64,000 nt of DNA, from contig DATAJS010000032.1 in NCBI GenBank assembly GCA_036262035.1, forward strand, positions 124,001 through 188,000, in the 5' to 3' direction. Source of the stretch: Burkholderiales bacterium. Its GTDB lineage: Bacteria; Pseudomonadota; Gammaproteobacteria; Burkholderiales; SG8-41. Both the position numbers and the translations under genes were made by a program. Of the stretch, positions 7,634-16,703 are shown piece after piece; position 1 is the stretch's first letter, and each line of letters starts with the position of its first letter. Under the pieces are notes generated by a model. It was not told the DNA's origin. It ran no database searches and saw nothing but the letters and a program-made list of their open reading frames with translations.

Positions 7634-9151
7634 TCACGCGCGACCCGCGCCCTCGCCCAGGCGCAGCCCGGCGGGCACCAGGCGGCGCTCGAGCAGGTCG
7701 AAACCCCATTGGACGATGAGCGCCAGCGCCGCCGCCGGCACCGCGCCCGAGAGGAGCACCGCAGCATCGTTCACCGCGAGCCCGGCCACGATGCGCTCGC
7801 CGTAGCCGCCGGCCCCGATGAAGGCGGCGATGGTCGCGGCCCCGACGCTGATCACCGCCGCCGTCTTGACCCCGGCGAGGATGCTGCGGCTCGCCAGCGG
7901 CAGCTCGATCCTCCGCAGCCGGAAGCCCGACGGCAGCCCCAGCGCCCGCGCCGATTCGCTCACGCCGGGCGGGATGTCGCCCAGGCCCGAGGCGGTGTTG
8001 CGCACGATGGGCAGGAGCGCATACAGAAAGAGCGCCACCACCGCCGGGACCGCGCCGATCGTCCCCATCAGCGTGATGAGGAAGGCGAGCAGCGCCAGCG
8101 CCGGGATCGTCTGCAGCAGCCCGACTACGGCCATGATCGCCGGCGCCGCCCGGCGCGAGCGATGCGCCCAGACCCCGAGCGGCACGCCCACCGCGACCGC
8201 CGGGATGAGCGAGGCGAAGACCAGCGCGATGTGCTGGAGCGTCACGCGGCCGAAATCGGGACCGAAGAGCACCTGCATGAACGAGCGAGCGGCCTGCGGC
8301 CGCGCTGCCTGAGCGTTCGCGGCGGGCGCGCCCAGGAATGCGCCGGCGACCTGCGCGAACGACCGCCCGTCCAGCTCGACCGCGGCGTTCATCTCGCCCA
8401 TACGCTTCGCATCGATGCGGTTCTCCAGCTCGCTCAAGCTCGCCCACGTCTTCGGGTAGCGCCGGGGAAAATCGAGGCGGTACAGGACCACCGCGTCGTA
8501 CGGCGGGAAGAACCGCCGGTCGTCCTGCAACAGGCGCACGCCGTAGCGGCCGACCTTGGCGTCGGTGGTGTAGACGTCCATGACGTCGATCTGCCCGGCT
8601 TTCAGCGCCTCGTAGGCGAGCCCGTGGTCGAGCCCGCGCGGCGCCTGCGGCAGGCCGTAGGCCGCCCGCAGCGCGTTCCAGCCGTCCTTGCGATTGAGGA
8701 ATTCCTGGGAGACGCCGAGCTCGAGCGCAGGCTGCCGCACCAGGTCCGAGATGCGCGTCAGCCCGAGCGCCTGCGCGCGCGCTTCCCGCACGCCCAGCGC
8801 GTAGCTGTTGGAAAAACCGAGCGGGATCGCGACCCCGAGGCCGTCGCGCGCGAGCAGCTTCGAGAGCTCGTCGAGCGTCGGCGCGTGGTCCAGCCGCAGC
8901 AGCTCGAACGCGAGCGTGCCGGTGTATTCGGGATAGAGATCGATGCTGCCGGTCTTCAGCGCGGCGAACACCACCGCGGTATTGCCCAGCCCCTGCTGGT
9001 GGGTCACCCCCGCCTCGCCCGCCGCGCGCGCTTTCTGCGTGAGGATCTCGCCGAGGACGTACGACTCGGTGAAGCGCTTGGAGCCGACGTTGATCTCGGC
9101 CTGCGCCGCGGCGCACAACCACACCAGCGCGAAAACGGCTATCCGCCTCAT
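7634..9151 (-). CDS. Glycine-betaine/osmoprotectant-type ABC transporter, substrate-binding domain fused to permease
   Basis: A 505-residue fusion. Residues 1-18 are a signal sequence (VWLCAAAQA). Residues about 20-272 are an OpuBC/OsmF-type binding domain with NVGSKRFTESYVLGEIL and the hallmark DLYPEYTGTL (71-80). Residues about 305-500 are a BPD-type permease with several spans and the EAA loop around SARALGLPSGF. The binding domain comes first, whereas BusAB/OpuA-type fusions put it last. The ATG overlaps the ATPase stop as ATGA, so the two are translationally coupled. The substrate is inferred only: quaternary amines such as betaine or choline, or possibly an ergothioneine-like betaine. 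Confidence 0.88.
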   Translation of the reverse strand: MRRIAVFALVWLCAAAQAEINVGSKRFTESYVLGEILTQKARAAGEAGVTHQQGLGNTAVVFAALKTGSIDLYPEYTGTLAFELLRLDHAPTLDELSKLLARDGLGVAIPLGFSNSYALGVREARAQALGLTRISDLVRQPALELGVSQEFLNRKDGWNALRAAYGLPQAPRGLDHGLAYEALKAGQIDVMDVYTTDAKVGRYGVRLLQDDRRFFPPYDAVVLYRLDFPRRYPKTWASLSELENRIDAKRMGEMNAAVELDGRSFAQVAGAFLGAPAANAQAARPQAARSFMQVLFGPDFGRVTLQHIALVFASLIPAVAVGVPLGVWAHRSRRAAPAIMAVVGLLQTIPALALLAFLITLMGTIGAVPAVVALFLYALLPIVRNTASGLGDIPPGVSESARALGLPSGFRLRRIELPLASRSILAGVKTAAVISVGAATIAAFIGAGGYGERIVAGLAVNDAAVLLSGAVPAAALALIVQWGFDLLERRLVPAGLRLGEGAGRA

Positions 9152-9876
9152 ACCGGCGGCCGCTGCGCCTGGACGAAGCGCGACACGTAAGGCGCGGCCG
9201 GACGCTCGACCAGATCGGCGATCGTGCCGCGCTGGACGACCTTCCCCTCGTACAGCATCACGATGTCGTCGGCAAAGAACGCCGCTTCGCCCATGTCGTG
9301 GGTGACGATGATCACGGTCTTGGCAAGCTTCTCGAAGATGGCGGCCAGCTCTTCCTGCAGCTCGTAGCGCGTCACCGGATCGAGCGCGCCGAGCGGCTCG
9401 TCGAGGAGCAGCAGCGGAGGATCGAGCATGAGCGCGCGCATGAGCCCGACGCGCTGGCGCTGCCCGCCCGAGAGCTGTTGCGGATAGCGCGCCAGCAAGT
9501 CCGCCGGGATGCTGACGATCTCGCGCAGCGCTTCGAGGCGCTGCGCGACGCGGTCTTCCTCCCAGCCGAGGTGGCGCGCGAGCAGCGCGACGTTGTCCGC
9601 GCACGTGAGGTGGGGAAAGAGGCCGCCTTCCTGGATGACGTAACCGATGGCGTGACGGACGCGGTCGGCGTTCTCTGCGGTCAGCACGTCGTCGCCGATG
9701 ACGACCTGTCCGGTGTCGGGACGCACCAGCCCGACGATCATGCGCAGCAGCGTCGACTTGCCGCAGCCGCTGGCGCCGATCAGCGCGGTGGTCCGGCCGC
9801 GCTCGAACGAGAGGGTAAGAGGATGCAGCGCGACGCGCGCGCCGTAATGCTTGGAGACGCTATCGAGCCTGACCAC
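9148..9876 (-). CDS. ABC transporter ATPase, OpuCA/ProV-like
   Basis: A 242-residue nucleotide-binding subunit that energises the transporter encoded next to it. Walker A is GASGCGKST (34-42), the signature is LSGGQ (135-139), Walker B is LLLLDE (155-160) and the switch histidine is H193 in VTHD. It lacks the C-terminal CBS domains of longer OpuCA/ProV proteins. The start is a GTG inside the end of the polysaccharide deacetylase gene, a 17-base overlap in another frame. Together with the fusion protein it makes a complete importer. Confidence 0.92.
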   Translation of the reverse strand: MVRLDSVSKHYGARVALHPLTLSFERGRTTALIGASGCGKSTLLRMIVGLVRPDTGQVVIGDDVLTAENADRVRHAIGYVIQEGGLFPHLTCADNVALLARHLGWEEDRVAQRLEALREIVSIPADLLARYPQQLSGGQRQRVGLMRALMLDPPLLLLDEPLGALDPVTRYELQEELAAIFEKLAKTVIIVTHDMGEAAFFADDIVMLYEGKVVQRGTIADLVERPAAPYVSRFVQAQRPPV

Positions 9877-10705
9877 CGGCCCGCCGCTCGTATTCGGCCG
9901 CCGCGCCCTCGAGCGTCATGAACACCGCGCCCTGCTCCCTGAGCGTGGCGATCAGCTTGTCGAGGATGACCATGCGGTGCCCGCGTCCGATCACGAAGGG
10001 GTGGAACGTGTAGGTGATCACGCCCCAGTCGAGGTTCTGGTTCAGATAGTGGAAGTCGTCCAGCCAGTTGCCCAGCACCGCGTTGGCGTTCATATTGCCC
10101 GGGAGGATCGTGGTCGGCGTGCGCAGGAACTCGAAGTGCGGGTAGTCGTCGAGCGTCCAGCTGATCGGCATCTCGAGGAGCCTGGTCTCGCTGCCGAAGA
10201 CTGCGGGCTTCTCCAGCGTGATGACGTCGCCCTGCCGCACGCGATACGGGACGTAGTCGTCGCCCATCATGCTGCTGTCGTACACGAAGCCGTGTTTCAA
10301 CAGGAGCTCGACCGAATGCGGCGAGAGGTCCCACGACGGCGAGCGGTAGCCGCGCGCGTAGCGCCCGGTGAGCTTCCTGATCTGCTCGTTGGCCCGGACG
10401 AGCTCTTCCTCCTCCTGCTCGCGCGTGAGCGTGGCAGGCGGGCGATGGGTCCAGCCGTGATGGCCGATCTCGTGGCCGGCATCGAAGACGCGGCGGCACG
10501 GGTCCGGATAGGTTTCCAGCGTGTGGCCCGGGATGTACCACGAGCTCGTCACGCCATGGCGCTTCAGCAGGTCGAGAATGCGCGGCGTGCCGACGTGCGG
10601 GCCGAATTCGCCCCGCGAGATCGGGCTTGGAGAGGTCATCCCGCGCGCGATCCAGCCCGAGATCGCGTCGAAATCGAAGGTGAGGCAGACGATCGAGCGG
10701 CCCAT
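9860..10705 (-). CDS. Polysaccharide deacetylase (NodB-fold) family protein
   Basis: A 281-residue carbohydrate-esterase-4 fold protein. Landmarks are LTFDFDA (8-14; D11/D13 region of motif 1) and HEIGHHGWTH (78-87; metal-binding histidines of motif 2), then RGYRSPSWDLSP. It belongs to the branch with H. pylori PgdA-like and PuuE/allantoinase-like members, so the substrate could be a sugar amide or a small cyclic amide rather than chitin or peptidoglycan. No signal peptide is seen, which favours a cytoplasmic role. I chose the ATG at 10705 (MGRSIVCLTFDFDA); upstream codons in frame look non-coding. It overlaps the downstream ATPase by 17 bases and diverges from the aminotransferase. Confidence 0.85.
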   Translation of the reverse strand: MGRSIVCLTFDFDAISGWIARGMTSPSPISRGEFGPHVGTPRILDLLKRHGVTSSWYIPGHTLETYPDPCRRVFDAGHEIGHHGWTHRPPATLTREQEEEELVRANEQIRKLTGRYARGYRSPSWDLSPHSVELLLKHGFVYDSSMMGDDYVPYRVRQGDVITLEKPAVFGSETRLLEMPISWTLDDYPHFEFLRTPTTILPGNMNANAVLGNWLDDFHYLNQNLDWGVITYTFHPFVIGRGHRMVILDKLIATLREQGAVFMTLEGAAAEYERRAGGQAR

Positions 10706-10774
10706 TACCGTATTCCTGTAAGCGTCGCCCGAATATAGCAAAATAACGCTTTACTCCCTCGAAAGCGCCCTGCC

Positions 10775-12106
10775 ATGAACCCCAAAGACACGCCCCTCGA
10801 TTCCTTCTGGATGCCGTTCACGGCGAATCGGCAGTTCAAACAGGCGCCCCGGATGCTGGTCGCGGCGAAGGACATGCACTTCACGACCGACGACGGACGC
10901 CGCGTGCTCGACGGCACGTCGGGGCTGTGGTGCACCAACGCCGGCCATTGCCGGCCGAAGATCGTCGAGGCGATCCGCGCTCAGGCGGGCGAGCTCGATT
11001 ACGCGCCGCCGTTCCAGATGGGGCATCCGGGTCCCTTCCGCGTCGCCGAGCGCCTCAAGGCGCTGATGCCGGGCGACCTGGACCACACCTTCTTCACCAA
11101 CTCGGGATCGGAGTCGGTCGATACCGCGCTCAAGATCGCGCTCGCCTATCACCGCGCGAAAGGCGAGCCGACGCGGCGCATCCTCGTCGGGCGCGAGCGC
11201 GGCTACCACGGCGTGAACTTCGGCGGCATCTCGGTCGGCGGCATCCCGAACAACCGCAAGGCGTTCGGCAACCTGCTCCCGCACGTGGCGCATCTGCCGC
11301 ACACGCACAACCTCGAGCAGAACTCGTTCTCGCGCGGCCAGCCCGCGTGGGGCGCGCACCTCGCGGACGAGCTCGAGACGCGCATCGTCGCGCTGAACGA
11401 CGCGTCCAGCATCGCCGCGGTCATCGTCGAGCCGATGGCCGGCTCGACCGGCGTGCTCATCCCGCCCAAAGGCTATCTCGAGCGGCTGCGCGCGATCTGT
11501 GACAAGCACGGCATCCTGCTCATCTTCGACGAGGTGATCACCGGTTTCGGCCGGCTGGGCTCGGCGTTCGCGTCGACGCTCTTCGGCGTGGTGCCCGACA
11601 TGGTGTGCATCGCCAAGGGACTCACGAACGGCGCGGTGCCGATGGGCGCCGTCGTGGCGCGCCGGCACGTGCACGACGCGATCGTGAACGCGGCCGCCGA
11701 GAACACGATCGAGCTCTTCCACGGCTACACCTATTCCGGACACCCCCTCGCCTGCGCGGCGGCGCTGGCCTCGCTGGATACCTTCGAGGAAGAGAAGCTC
11801 TTCGACCGCGCGCGCGAGCTCGCGCCGTACTTCGAGAACGCGGTGCACAGCTTGCGCGAGCTGCCGCACGTCGCCGACGTGCGCAACCTCGGCCTGGTCG
11901 CGGGCATCGAGCTCGAGTCCATCCCCGGCAAGCTCGGCGCGCGCGCGTTCGACGTGTTCCTCAAGTGCTTCGAGAAGAACGTGATGATCCGCACCACGGG
12001 CGACATCATCGCGCTGTCGCCGGCGCTCATCATCAGCAAGCAGCAGATCGACGAGCTGGTGGGAACGATCGCCGACGTGCTGCGCGCGGCCGGCCGCAGC
12101 TCGTAA
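10775..12106 (+). CDS. Omega-amino acid (beta-alanine):pyruvate aminotransferase
   Basis: A 443-residue class-III PLP aminotransferase. The protein starts DSFWMPFTANRQFK, a hallmark of the beta-alanine:pyruvate subgroup. The PLP lysine is K281 (CIAKGLTNGAVPMG), the pyridine-nitrogen aspartate is D252 (LIFDEVITGFGR), and FFTNSGSESVDTALK (106-120) binds the phosphate. It probably moves an amino group from beta-alanine or another omega-amine to pyruvate. No methylmalonate-semialdehyde dehydrogenase, its common partner, is next to it. It diverges from the deacetylase across 69 bases and converges with the methyltransferase (5 bases between stops). Confidence 0.9.
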   Translation: MNPKDTPLDSFWMPFTANRQFKQAPRMLVAAKDMHFTTDDGRRVLDGTSGLWCTNAGHCRPKIVEAIRAQAGELDYAPPFQMGHPGPFRVAERLKALMPGDLDHTFFTNSGSESVDTALKIALAYHRAKGEPTRRILVGRERGYHGVNFGGISVGGIPNNRKAFGNLLPHVAHLPHTHNLEQNSFSRGQPAWGAHLADELETRIVALNDASSIAAVIVEPMAGSTGVLIPPKGYLERLRAICDKHGILLIFDEVITGFGRLGSAFASTLFGVVPDMVCIAKGLTNGAVPMGAVVARRHVHDAIVNAAAENTIELFHGYTYSGHPLACAAALASLDTFEEEKLFDRARELAPYFENAVHSLRELPHVADVRNLGLVAGIELESIPGKLGARAFDVFLKCFEKNVMIRTTGDIIALSPALIISKQQIDELVGTIADVLRAAGRSS

Positions 12107-12111
12107 CCGCG

Positions 12112-12963
12112 TTACGCGCCCGCGCTCCTGTCGAACACGAACTCGTTGCAGGACTCGCCCGTTTTCAGACGGGCGAGCGTGAAACCGCGCGCGCGGTAGA
12201 AGTCGAACACCTCACCGGGCCTGGAGACTTCGAAGGGATAGCCGCCGATCCAGTCGATCATGTCGCGGATGCGGCTCATGCCGCGGCCCCGCTTGTAGGT
12301 GCGGAACCCCGCGAAGTACTCGCCGAGCTGGAAGCGCACGAGATGGACCAGGAAGTAACGGATCTCGATCGGCGCGTAGACGAGCACCGTAAACACGCCT
12401 CTGAGCGCGGCCGGGAGCCTGCAGTAGATCCGTTTGACGGTCGTCCAGCGCCGGCTCGCGCCGCCCTCGTCGTTATAGAGCGCTATGAAGAGACGGCCGC
12501 CGTCAGCGACGAGCGGCACGACGTTGTCGAGCGCCTGCCACATCGCGCCGGTGTGGTGCAGCACGCCCCACGAGTAGACGATATCGAAGCGGCCAAGGCT
12601 GGCGAGATAGGCGGGGTCGAGCACCGACGCCTCGTCGACGCGCCACCGGGTGTCATCGGGAAAGTAACGGCGCTTGAGCTCGCGCGTGCACGCCACCGAC
12701 TGCGGGTCGTAGTCGAAGGAGTGAACGGTGGCGCCCAGCCTGCACGCGGCGAGGCTGAAGAGACCGCTCCCCGAGCCTACGTCGATGAAGCGGCGCCCCG
12801 CGAGGTCCTGGACCTCGAGCATCTCGCGCAGCGACGCTTCCGCGCTGGCGATCCGTTCTTCATCGAGGAGCTCGAGAAAGCGCGCCCAGTTCGCGCCGAA
12901 CGTGAAGCGCTCGCCCCTCTCGACTTCGAGTCGATGTCCCGCCGGAACCGCGTTGTCGGCCAT
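12112..12963 (-). CDS. Class I SAM-dependent methyltransferase
   Basis: A 283-residue protein with a Rossmann methyltransferase core. Motif I is FIDVGSGSGLFSL (59-71), followed by HSFDYDPQSV (acidic residue for SAM ribose) and YSWGVLHHTGAMWQAL, typical of UbiG-like small-molecule methyltransferases. The C-terminal 90 residues (RFQLGEYFAGFRTYKRGRGMSR) are not a domain I recognise. The substrate is unknown. It lies 81 bases after the giant oxidoreductase gene on the same strand, which may only reflect chance adjacency. Confidence 0.82.
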   Translation of the reverse strand: MADNAVPAGHRLEVERGERFTFGANWARFLELLDEERIASAEASLREMLEVQDLAGRRFIDVGSGSGLFSLAACRLGATVHSFDYDPQSVACTRELKRRYFPDDTRWRVDEASVLDPAYLASLGRFDIVYSWGVLHHTGAMWQALDNVVPLVADGGRLFIALYNDEGGASRRWTTVKRIYCRLPAALRGVFTVLVYAPIEIRYFLVHLVRFQLGEYFAGFRTYKRGRGMSRIRDMIDWIGGYPFEVSRPGEVFDFYRARGFTLARLKTGESCNEFVFDRSAGA

Positions 12964-13044
12964 GCGACAGCTCCCCCCGGAGCGGATCTGCGGCGCCCCG
13001 TCGGGCGCCGCCGCTCATCATAGCGGAGGCCGCGCTCGCGCGGT

Positions 13045-16000
13045 TCAGATTCGTTGCATCTCCCGGTCGCCGAGCTTCACCAGGCAATGGTCGATCCACT
13101 CGGCCGTGAGCTTTTCCGTCGTGGAGTTCTGCTTCAGGCGCTGGTCGAGCGCTTTCCAGTCGACCGAATCGAGCGGCTGGTCCTGGTTGAAGCACGAGAA
13201 GACATAAGTCGTCTTGCCCGTCGCCGGGTCGGTGTGCGGCTGCAGGCACTGCGCGCAGATCTCTTTCATCATGCACTGCATCGGCGAGTTGATCGAGCCG
13301 ATCGCGAAGTGGTGCTCCTTGAGATAGGGCTTCAGCACCTCGTGACGCGCGCGCGCCACCGCCGCCATCATGCGGTCCGAGCCGATTGCGATGAGGCGAT
13401 CGGCGTCCGCGAACGGAATCGGCTGCTCGCCCAGGTCGCCCTCGGCGTAGGCGTGCATCGCCTGCACCACGTTGCCGACGAAGGTCTTGTCCTGCGGCCG
13501 ATCGGGCGTGAAGCCGGGCTCTTCGTCGCAGCACCACACCACCGCGTCCGACGCCGCTTCGATCTCGGAGATCTTGTAGCGATCGGTCATGTGCTTGTAC
13601 GCGGCGAAGTAGAGCACGCGGCAGCCCGCCGCGCGCATCGCCTGCCCGATCGAGAACAGCACCGCGTTGCCGAGACCGCCGCCGGCGAGCACGACGGTCT
13701 CGTTCGGCACGATGTGCGTCGGCGTGCCGGTCGGTCCCATCAGGATCACGGGCTCGCCGGGCTTGAGCATCGCGCACAGATCGGACGAGCCGCCCATCTC
13801 GAGCACGATCAGTGAGACGAGCCCCTGCTGGCGGTCGACCCACGCCCCGGTGAGCGCGAGGCCTTCCATCGCGAGGCGCGTGCCTTCGGATTCCGCCGAC
13901 AGCATCTCGAAGTTCTGCAGCCGGTAGAACTGCCCCGGCTCGAAGCGCCGCGCCGCGAGCGGCGCGCGCACCACGACCTCGACGATCGTCGGCGTGAGGC
14001 GCTCGACGCGGTAAACCGTCGCGCGCAGCAGGTCGTTCAACTGGCCGAGGAAGAGCTCGTCGGATTCGCCCGACGCGGGCTCCACGTGCGAGAGCATGTG
14101 GCTGACGATGGGATAACCCTGCTTGGCCGACCCGATCGCCTTCACGACGTTGCCGAAGAACGACGGATGCACGTCGCCGAAGTAGCTCATGCAGCGCCCG
14201 TCCGCGCGGCGCGAGAGCAGCACGCGCACGTCGGTCGGCTTGGAAATCGATTTCTCCGGTCGTATGGCGTTGCCCTCGGCGTCGACCGCCTGGAAGTAGC
14301 GCCCGTCGAGCTTGAAGTGCTCCGCGTCTTCGCGCGCGAGCACGGTGTTGGGCTGCGTTCCCGCCGCGACGAGGATGGTGCGCGCGCGCAGCTCGACTTC
14401 GCCGGCGTCCTCCCACTTACCTTCGTCGGTTCGCTTCTGGATACCGAGACGGATCGCGCGCGCGTGGCCGTAGCCGTCGACTTCCACGCGCAGCGGCGTC
14501 AGCCCTTCCGCGAACGTGATGCCCTCTTCCAGCGCTTTCTGCACTTCCTCGTGGTTGAGGGTGTACGACGGGCTGTCGACGAGACGCTTGCGGTATGCGA
14601 TGCCCACACCGCCCCACGATTCGATGAGCTCGACGAGGCGCGGTGCGCGCCCTTCGGACGCGGCCGCCGCGCGCTCGGCGCGGATCGCGCGCGCGTGCGC
14701 GATGAACTCGTCGGCGACCTCTCGCTCTTCGGCCGTCCACGCGATGCGCGCGGCCGCTTCGCCGTGCTCGCGCGCGAGGAGCTCGTAGCGCAGCAGGAAC
14801 TTCTCGACCTGCACCGGGTAGTACGCGAGCGCTTCGGTCGCGGTGTCGATGGCAGTCAGGCCGCCGCCGATCACGACGACCGGCAGGCGTAGCTGCATGT
14901 TCGCGATCGAATCGGGCTTGGCCGCACCGGTCAGTTGCAAGGCCATCAGGAAGTCGGACGCGGTGCGCACGCCGCGCGCGAGGCCGTTGGGCATGTCGAG
15001 CACCGTCGGGCGCCCCGCGCCGATCGCGAGCGCGACGTGATCGAAGCCCAGCGCGAACGCTTCTTCGACGGTGACCGTGCCGCCGAAGCGCACCCCACCG
15101 ATCAGCGCGAAGCGGCTGCGGCGCTCGATCAACAGGCGGATCACCTTGAGGAAGTTCTTGTCCCAGCGCACCGTGATGCCGTACTCGGCGACGCCGCCGA
15201 AGCCCGCCATCACGCGGTTGTCGAGCGATTCGTACAGCTCGTTCACGTCGCGGATGGGCTTGAACGGCACGCGCGCCCCGTTCGGTCCCACGCCCGAGAT
15301 CTCGGGCGGCAGCGGCTCGATCTTGAGGCCGTCGATGCCGACGACGGTGTGGCCGTCGTTCATGAGGTAATGCGCGAGCGAGAAGCCGGCGGGGCCCATG
15401 CCGGCGATCAGCACGCGCTTCCCCGAAGGCGCCGCCGGTAGAGGCTGCCTCAGGTTGAGCGGATTCCAGCGCGTGAGCAGGCCGTAGATCTCGAAACCCC
15501 ACGGCAGCGCGAGCACGTCCTTGAGCGTGCGCGTCTCCGCCTGCGGGATGTCGACCGGCTCCTGCTTCTGGTAGATGCACGCCTTCATGCAGTCGTTGCA
15601 GATGCGATGGCCGGTCGCCGCGCACATCGGGTTGTCGACCGTGATGACCGCGAGCGCGCCGATCGCGTGCCCCTGCGTCTTGGTCTTGTGGAACTCGGAG
15701 ATCTTCTCGTCGAGCGGGCAGCCGGCGAGCGTCACGCCGAAGACGCTCTTCTTGAACGACGCTTCTCCGCGGCCGGTCGCGTTCTTCTCGCGCAGGCCTT
15801 TGGAGCACGAGTCCTTGCCCTGCTCGTGGCACCAGATGCAGTAGTTGGCGTGGTCGAGCGCGCCGGTGAGGTCGGTGCCGCGATCGGTGAGCTTGAAGCC
15901 CTCGCGATGGCGCAGCTTCTCTTTGGGATAGGTGTACGAACGAAAGCCCCGGCTCTCGTCCACCGCTGCCGCAGGGACCAGGTGCATCGCGTCGAGCTTG

Positions 16001-16578
16001 TGCGGCGCCTTGAAGAGCACGCCGGCGCGGTGCTTCTCCCTGCCCGCCTTGCTTTGCGCGGCCCATGCGGCGTACTGAAGCGCGGCATCGAGCGCTTCGG
16101 CGTTTGCCGCCTCGTCCTTCTGCCATTCGGTGACGTGGCGCGCGAACGAAAGCTCGGTCAGAGGCTCACCGGTCAGCGCTTCGAGCCTGGCCGCGAGCGC
16201 GGCGCCGTCGAGGGCCTCGGCCGCCTCGGCCTTGATCTTGTGCATCGCCTTGCGCTGCACGAAGTTGCGCTTGACGCCGTACAGCGGCGCGAGCTCGTGA
16301 TGGCGCGCCGAGAGCGCAGCCGCTTCCTGCTCGATCCCGAACAGCCACGCGATGTAATCGTCGACGTGCGGCGCTACCGCGATGAGGAGCTCGGACTCCT
16401 GCTTCGGGGCGAGCCCGGCGGGATTCGCCCGCGCCTGGACCAGCGCGTCGCGCAGCGAAGGGTCGGCTTCGCCGAGGCGCTGGAGAAAGCGTGCGTCGAC
16501 GCGCTGCAATCCGTCGTGCTCGTACAGGTCGATGAAGGAAAGGCCCGACGCGGGGATCGGGATGCTCGCTGTGCTCAC
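13045..16578 (-). CDS. Large fused FAD/Fe-S oxidoreductase, NfnB(GltD)-NfnA(PyrK)-like
   Basis: A 1177-residue protein. Residues 1-240 match nothing I know. A cysteine-rich stretch follows: C247, C250, C258, C287, C319, C327, C330 and C334; the last three (ICNDCMKAC) with PVDIPQAE resemble the double [4Fe-4S] N-terminus of GltD/NfnB. Next come a first FAD site (IAGMGPAG, 391-398), an NAD(P) site (VVIGGGLTAID, 568-578) and the GltD-type FAD end (YFGDVHPSFFGN, 799-810). Residues about 850-1145 resemble PyrK/NfnA: FEPGQFYRL, GPTGTP, VVLAGGGLGNAV, then C1102, C1108, C1111 and C1129 for a [2Fe-2S] cluster. Nfn is a heterodimeric NADH/NADPH/ferredoxin electron-bifurcating transhydrogenase; this would be both subunits in one chain, an inference. 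The start is a GTG. Confidence 0.8.
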   Translation of the reverse strand: MSTASIPIPASGLSFIDLYEHDGLQRVDARFLQRLGEADPSLRDALVQARANPAGLAPKQESELLIAVAPHVDDYIAWLFGIEQEAAALSARHHELAPLYGVKRNFVQRKAMHKIKAEAAEALDGAALAARLEALTGEPLTELSFARHVTEWQKDEAANAEALDAALQYAAWAAQSKAGREKHRAGVLFKAPHKLDAMHLVPAAAVDESRGFRSYTYPKEKLRHREGFKLTDRGTDLTGALDHANYCIWCHEQGKDSCSKGLREKNATGRGEASFKKSVFGVTLAGCPLDEKISEFHKTKTQGHAIGALAVITVDNPMCAATGHRICNDCMKACIYQKQEPVDIPQAETRTLKDVLALPWGFEIYGLLTRWNPLNLRQPLPAAPSGKRVLIAGMGPAGFSLAHYLMNDGHTVVGIDGLKIEPLPPEISGVGPNGARVPFKPIRDVNELYESLDNRVMAGFGGVAEYGITVRWDKNFLKVIRLLIERRSRFALIGGVRFGGTVTVEEAFALGFDHVALAIGAGRPTVLDMPNGLARGVRTASDFLMALQLTGAAKPDSIANMQLRLPVVVIGGGLTAIDTATEALAYYPVQVEKFLLRYELLAREHGEAAARIAWTAEEREVADEFIAHARAIRAERAAAASEGRAPRLVELIESWGGVGIAYRKRLVDSPSYTLNHEEVQKALEEGITFAEGLTPLRVEVDGYGHARAIRLGIQKRTDEGKWEDAGEVELRARTILVAAGTQPNTVLAREDAEHFKLDGRYFQAVDAEGNAIRPEKSISKPTDVRVLLSRRADGRCMSYFGDVHPSFFGNVVKAIGSAKQGYPIVSHMLSHVEPASGESDELFLGQLNDLLRATVYRVERLTPTIVEVVVRAPLAARRFEPGQFYRLQNFEMLSAESEGTRLAMEGLALTGAWVDRQQGLVSLIVLEMGGSSDLCAMLKPGEPVILMGPTGTPTHIVPNETVVLAGGGLGNAVLFSIGQAMRAAGCRVLYFAAYKHMTDRYKISEIEAASDAVVWCCDEEPGFTPDRPQDKTFVGNVVQAMHAYAEGDLGEQPIPFADADRLIAIGSDRMMAAVARARHEVLKPYLKEHHFAIGSINSPMQCMMKEICAQCLQPHTDPATGKTTYVFSCFNQDQPLDSVDWKALDQRLKQNSTTEKLTAEWIDHCLVKLGDREMQRI

Positions 16579-16621
16579 AGGGTGACGGCGCGAAAAGTCG
16601 CAATTATAGCAATGGCTTGCA

Positions 16622-16636
16622 ACGGCCTTAGGCCGT
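16622..16636. other. Short perfect palindrome between divergent genes
   Basis: ACGGCC-TTA-GGCCGT forms a 6-bp perfect inverted repeat in the 125-base gap between the giant oxidoreductase gene and the small membrane protein gene. It could be an operator or a hairpin; nothing else supports a function. Confidence 0.25.
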
Positions 16637-16703
16637 GACGGCCTATCGTTATGCGAGGCTTCGGAAGCCTGCCGCTCGCGCGATGTGGTGCGATAATCGC
16701 GGG

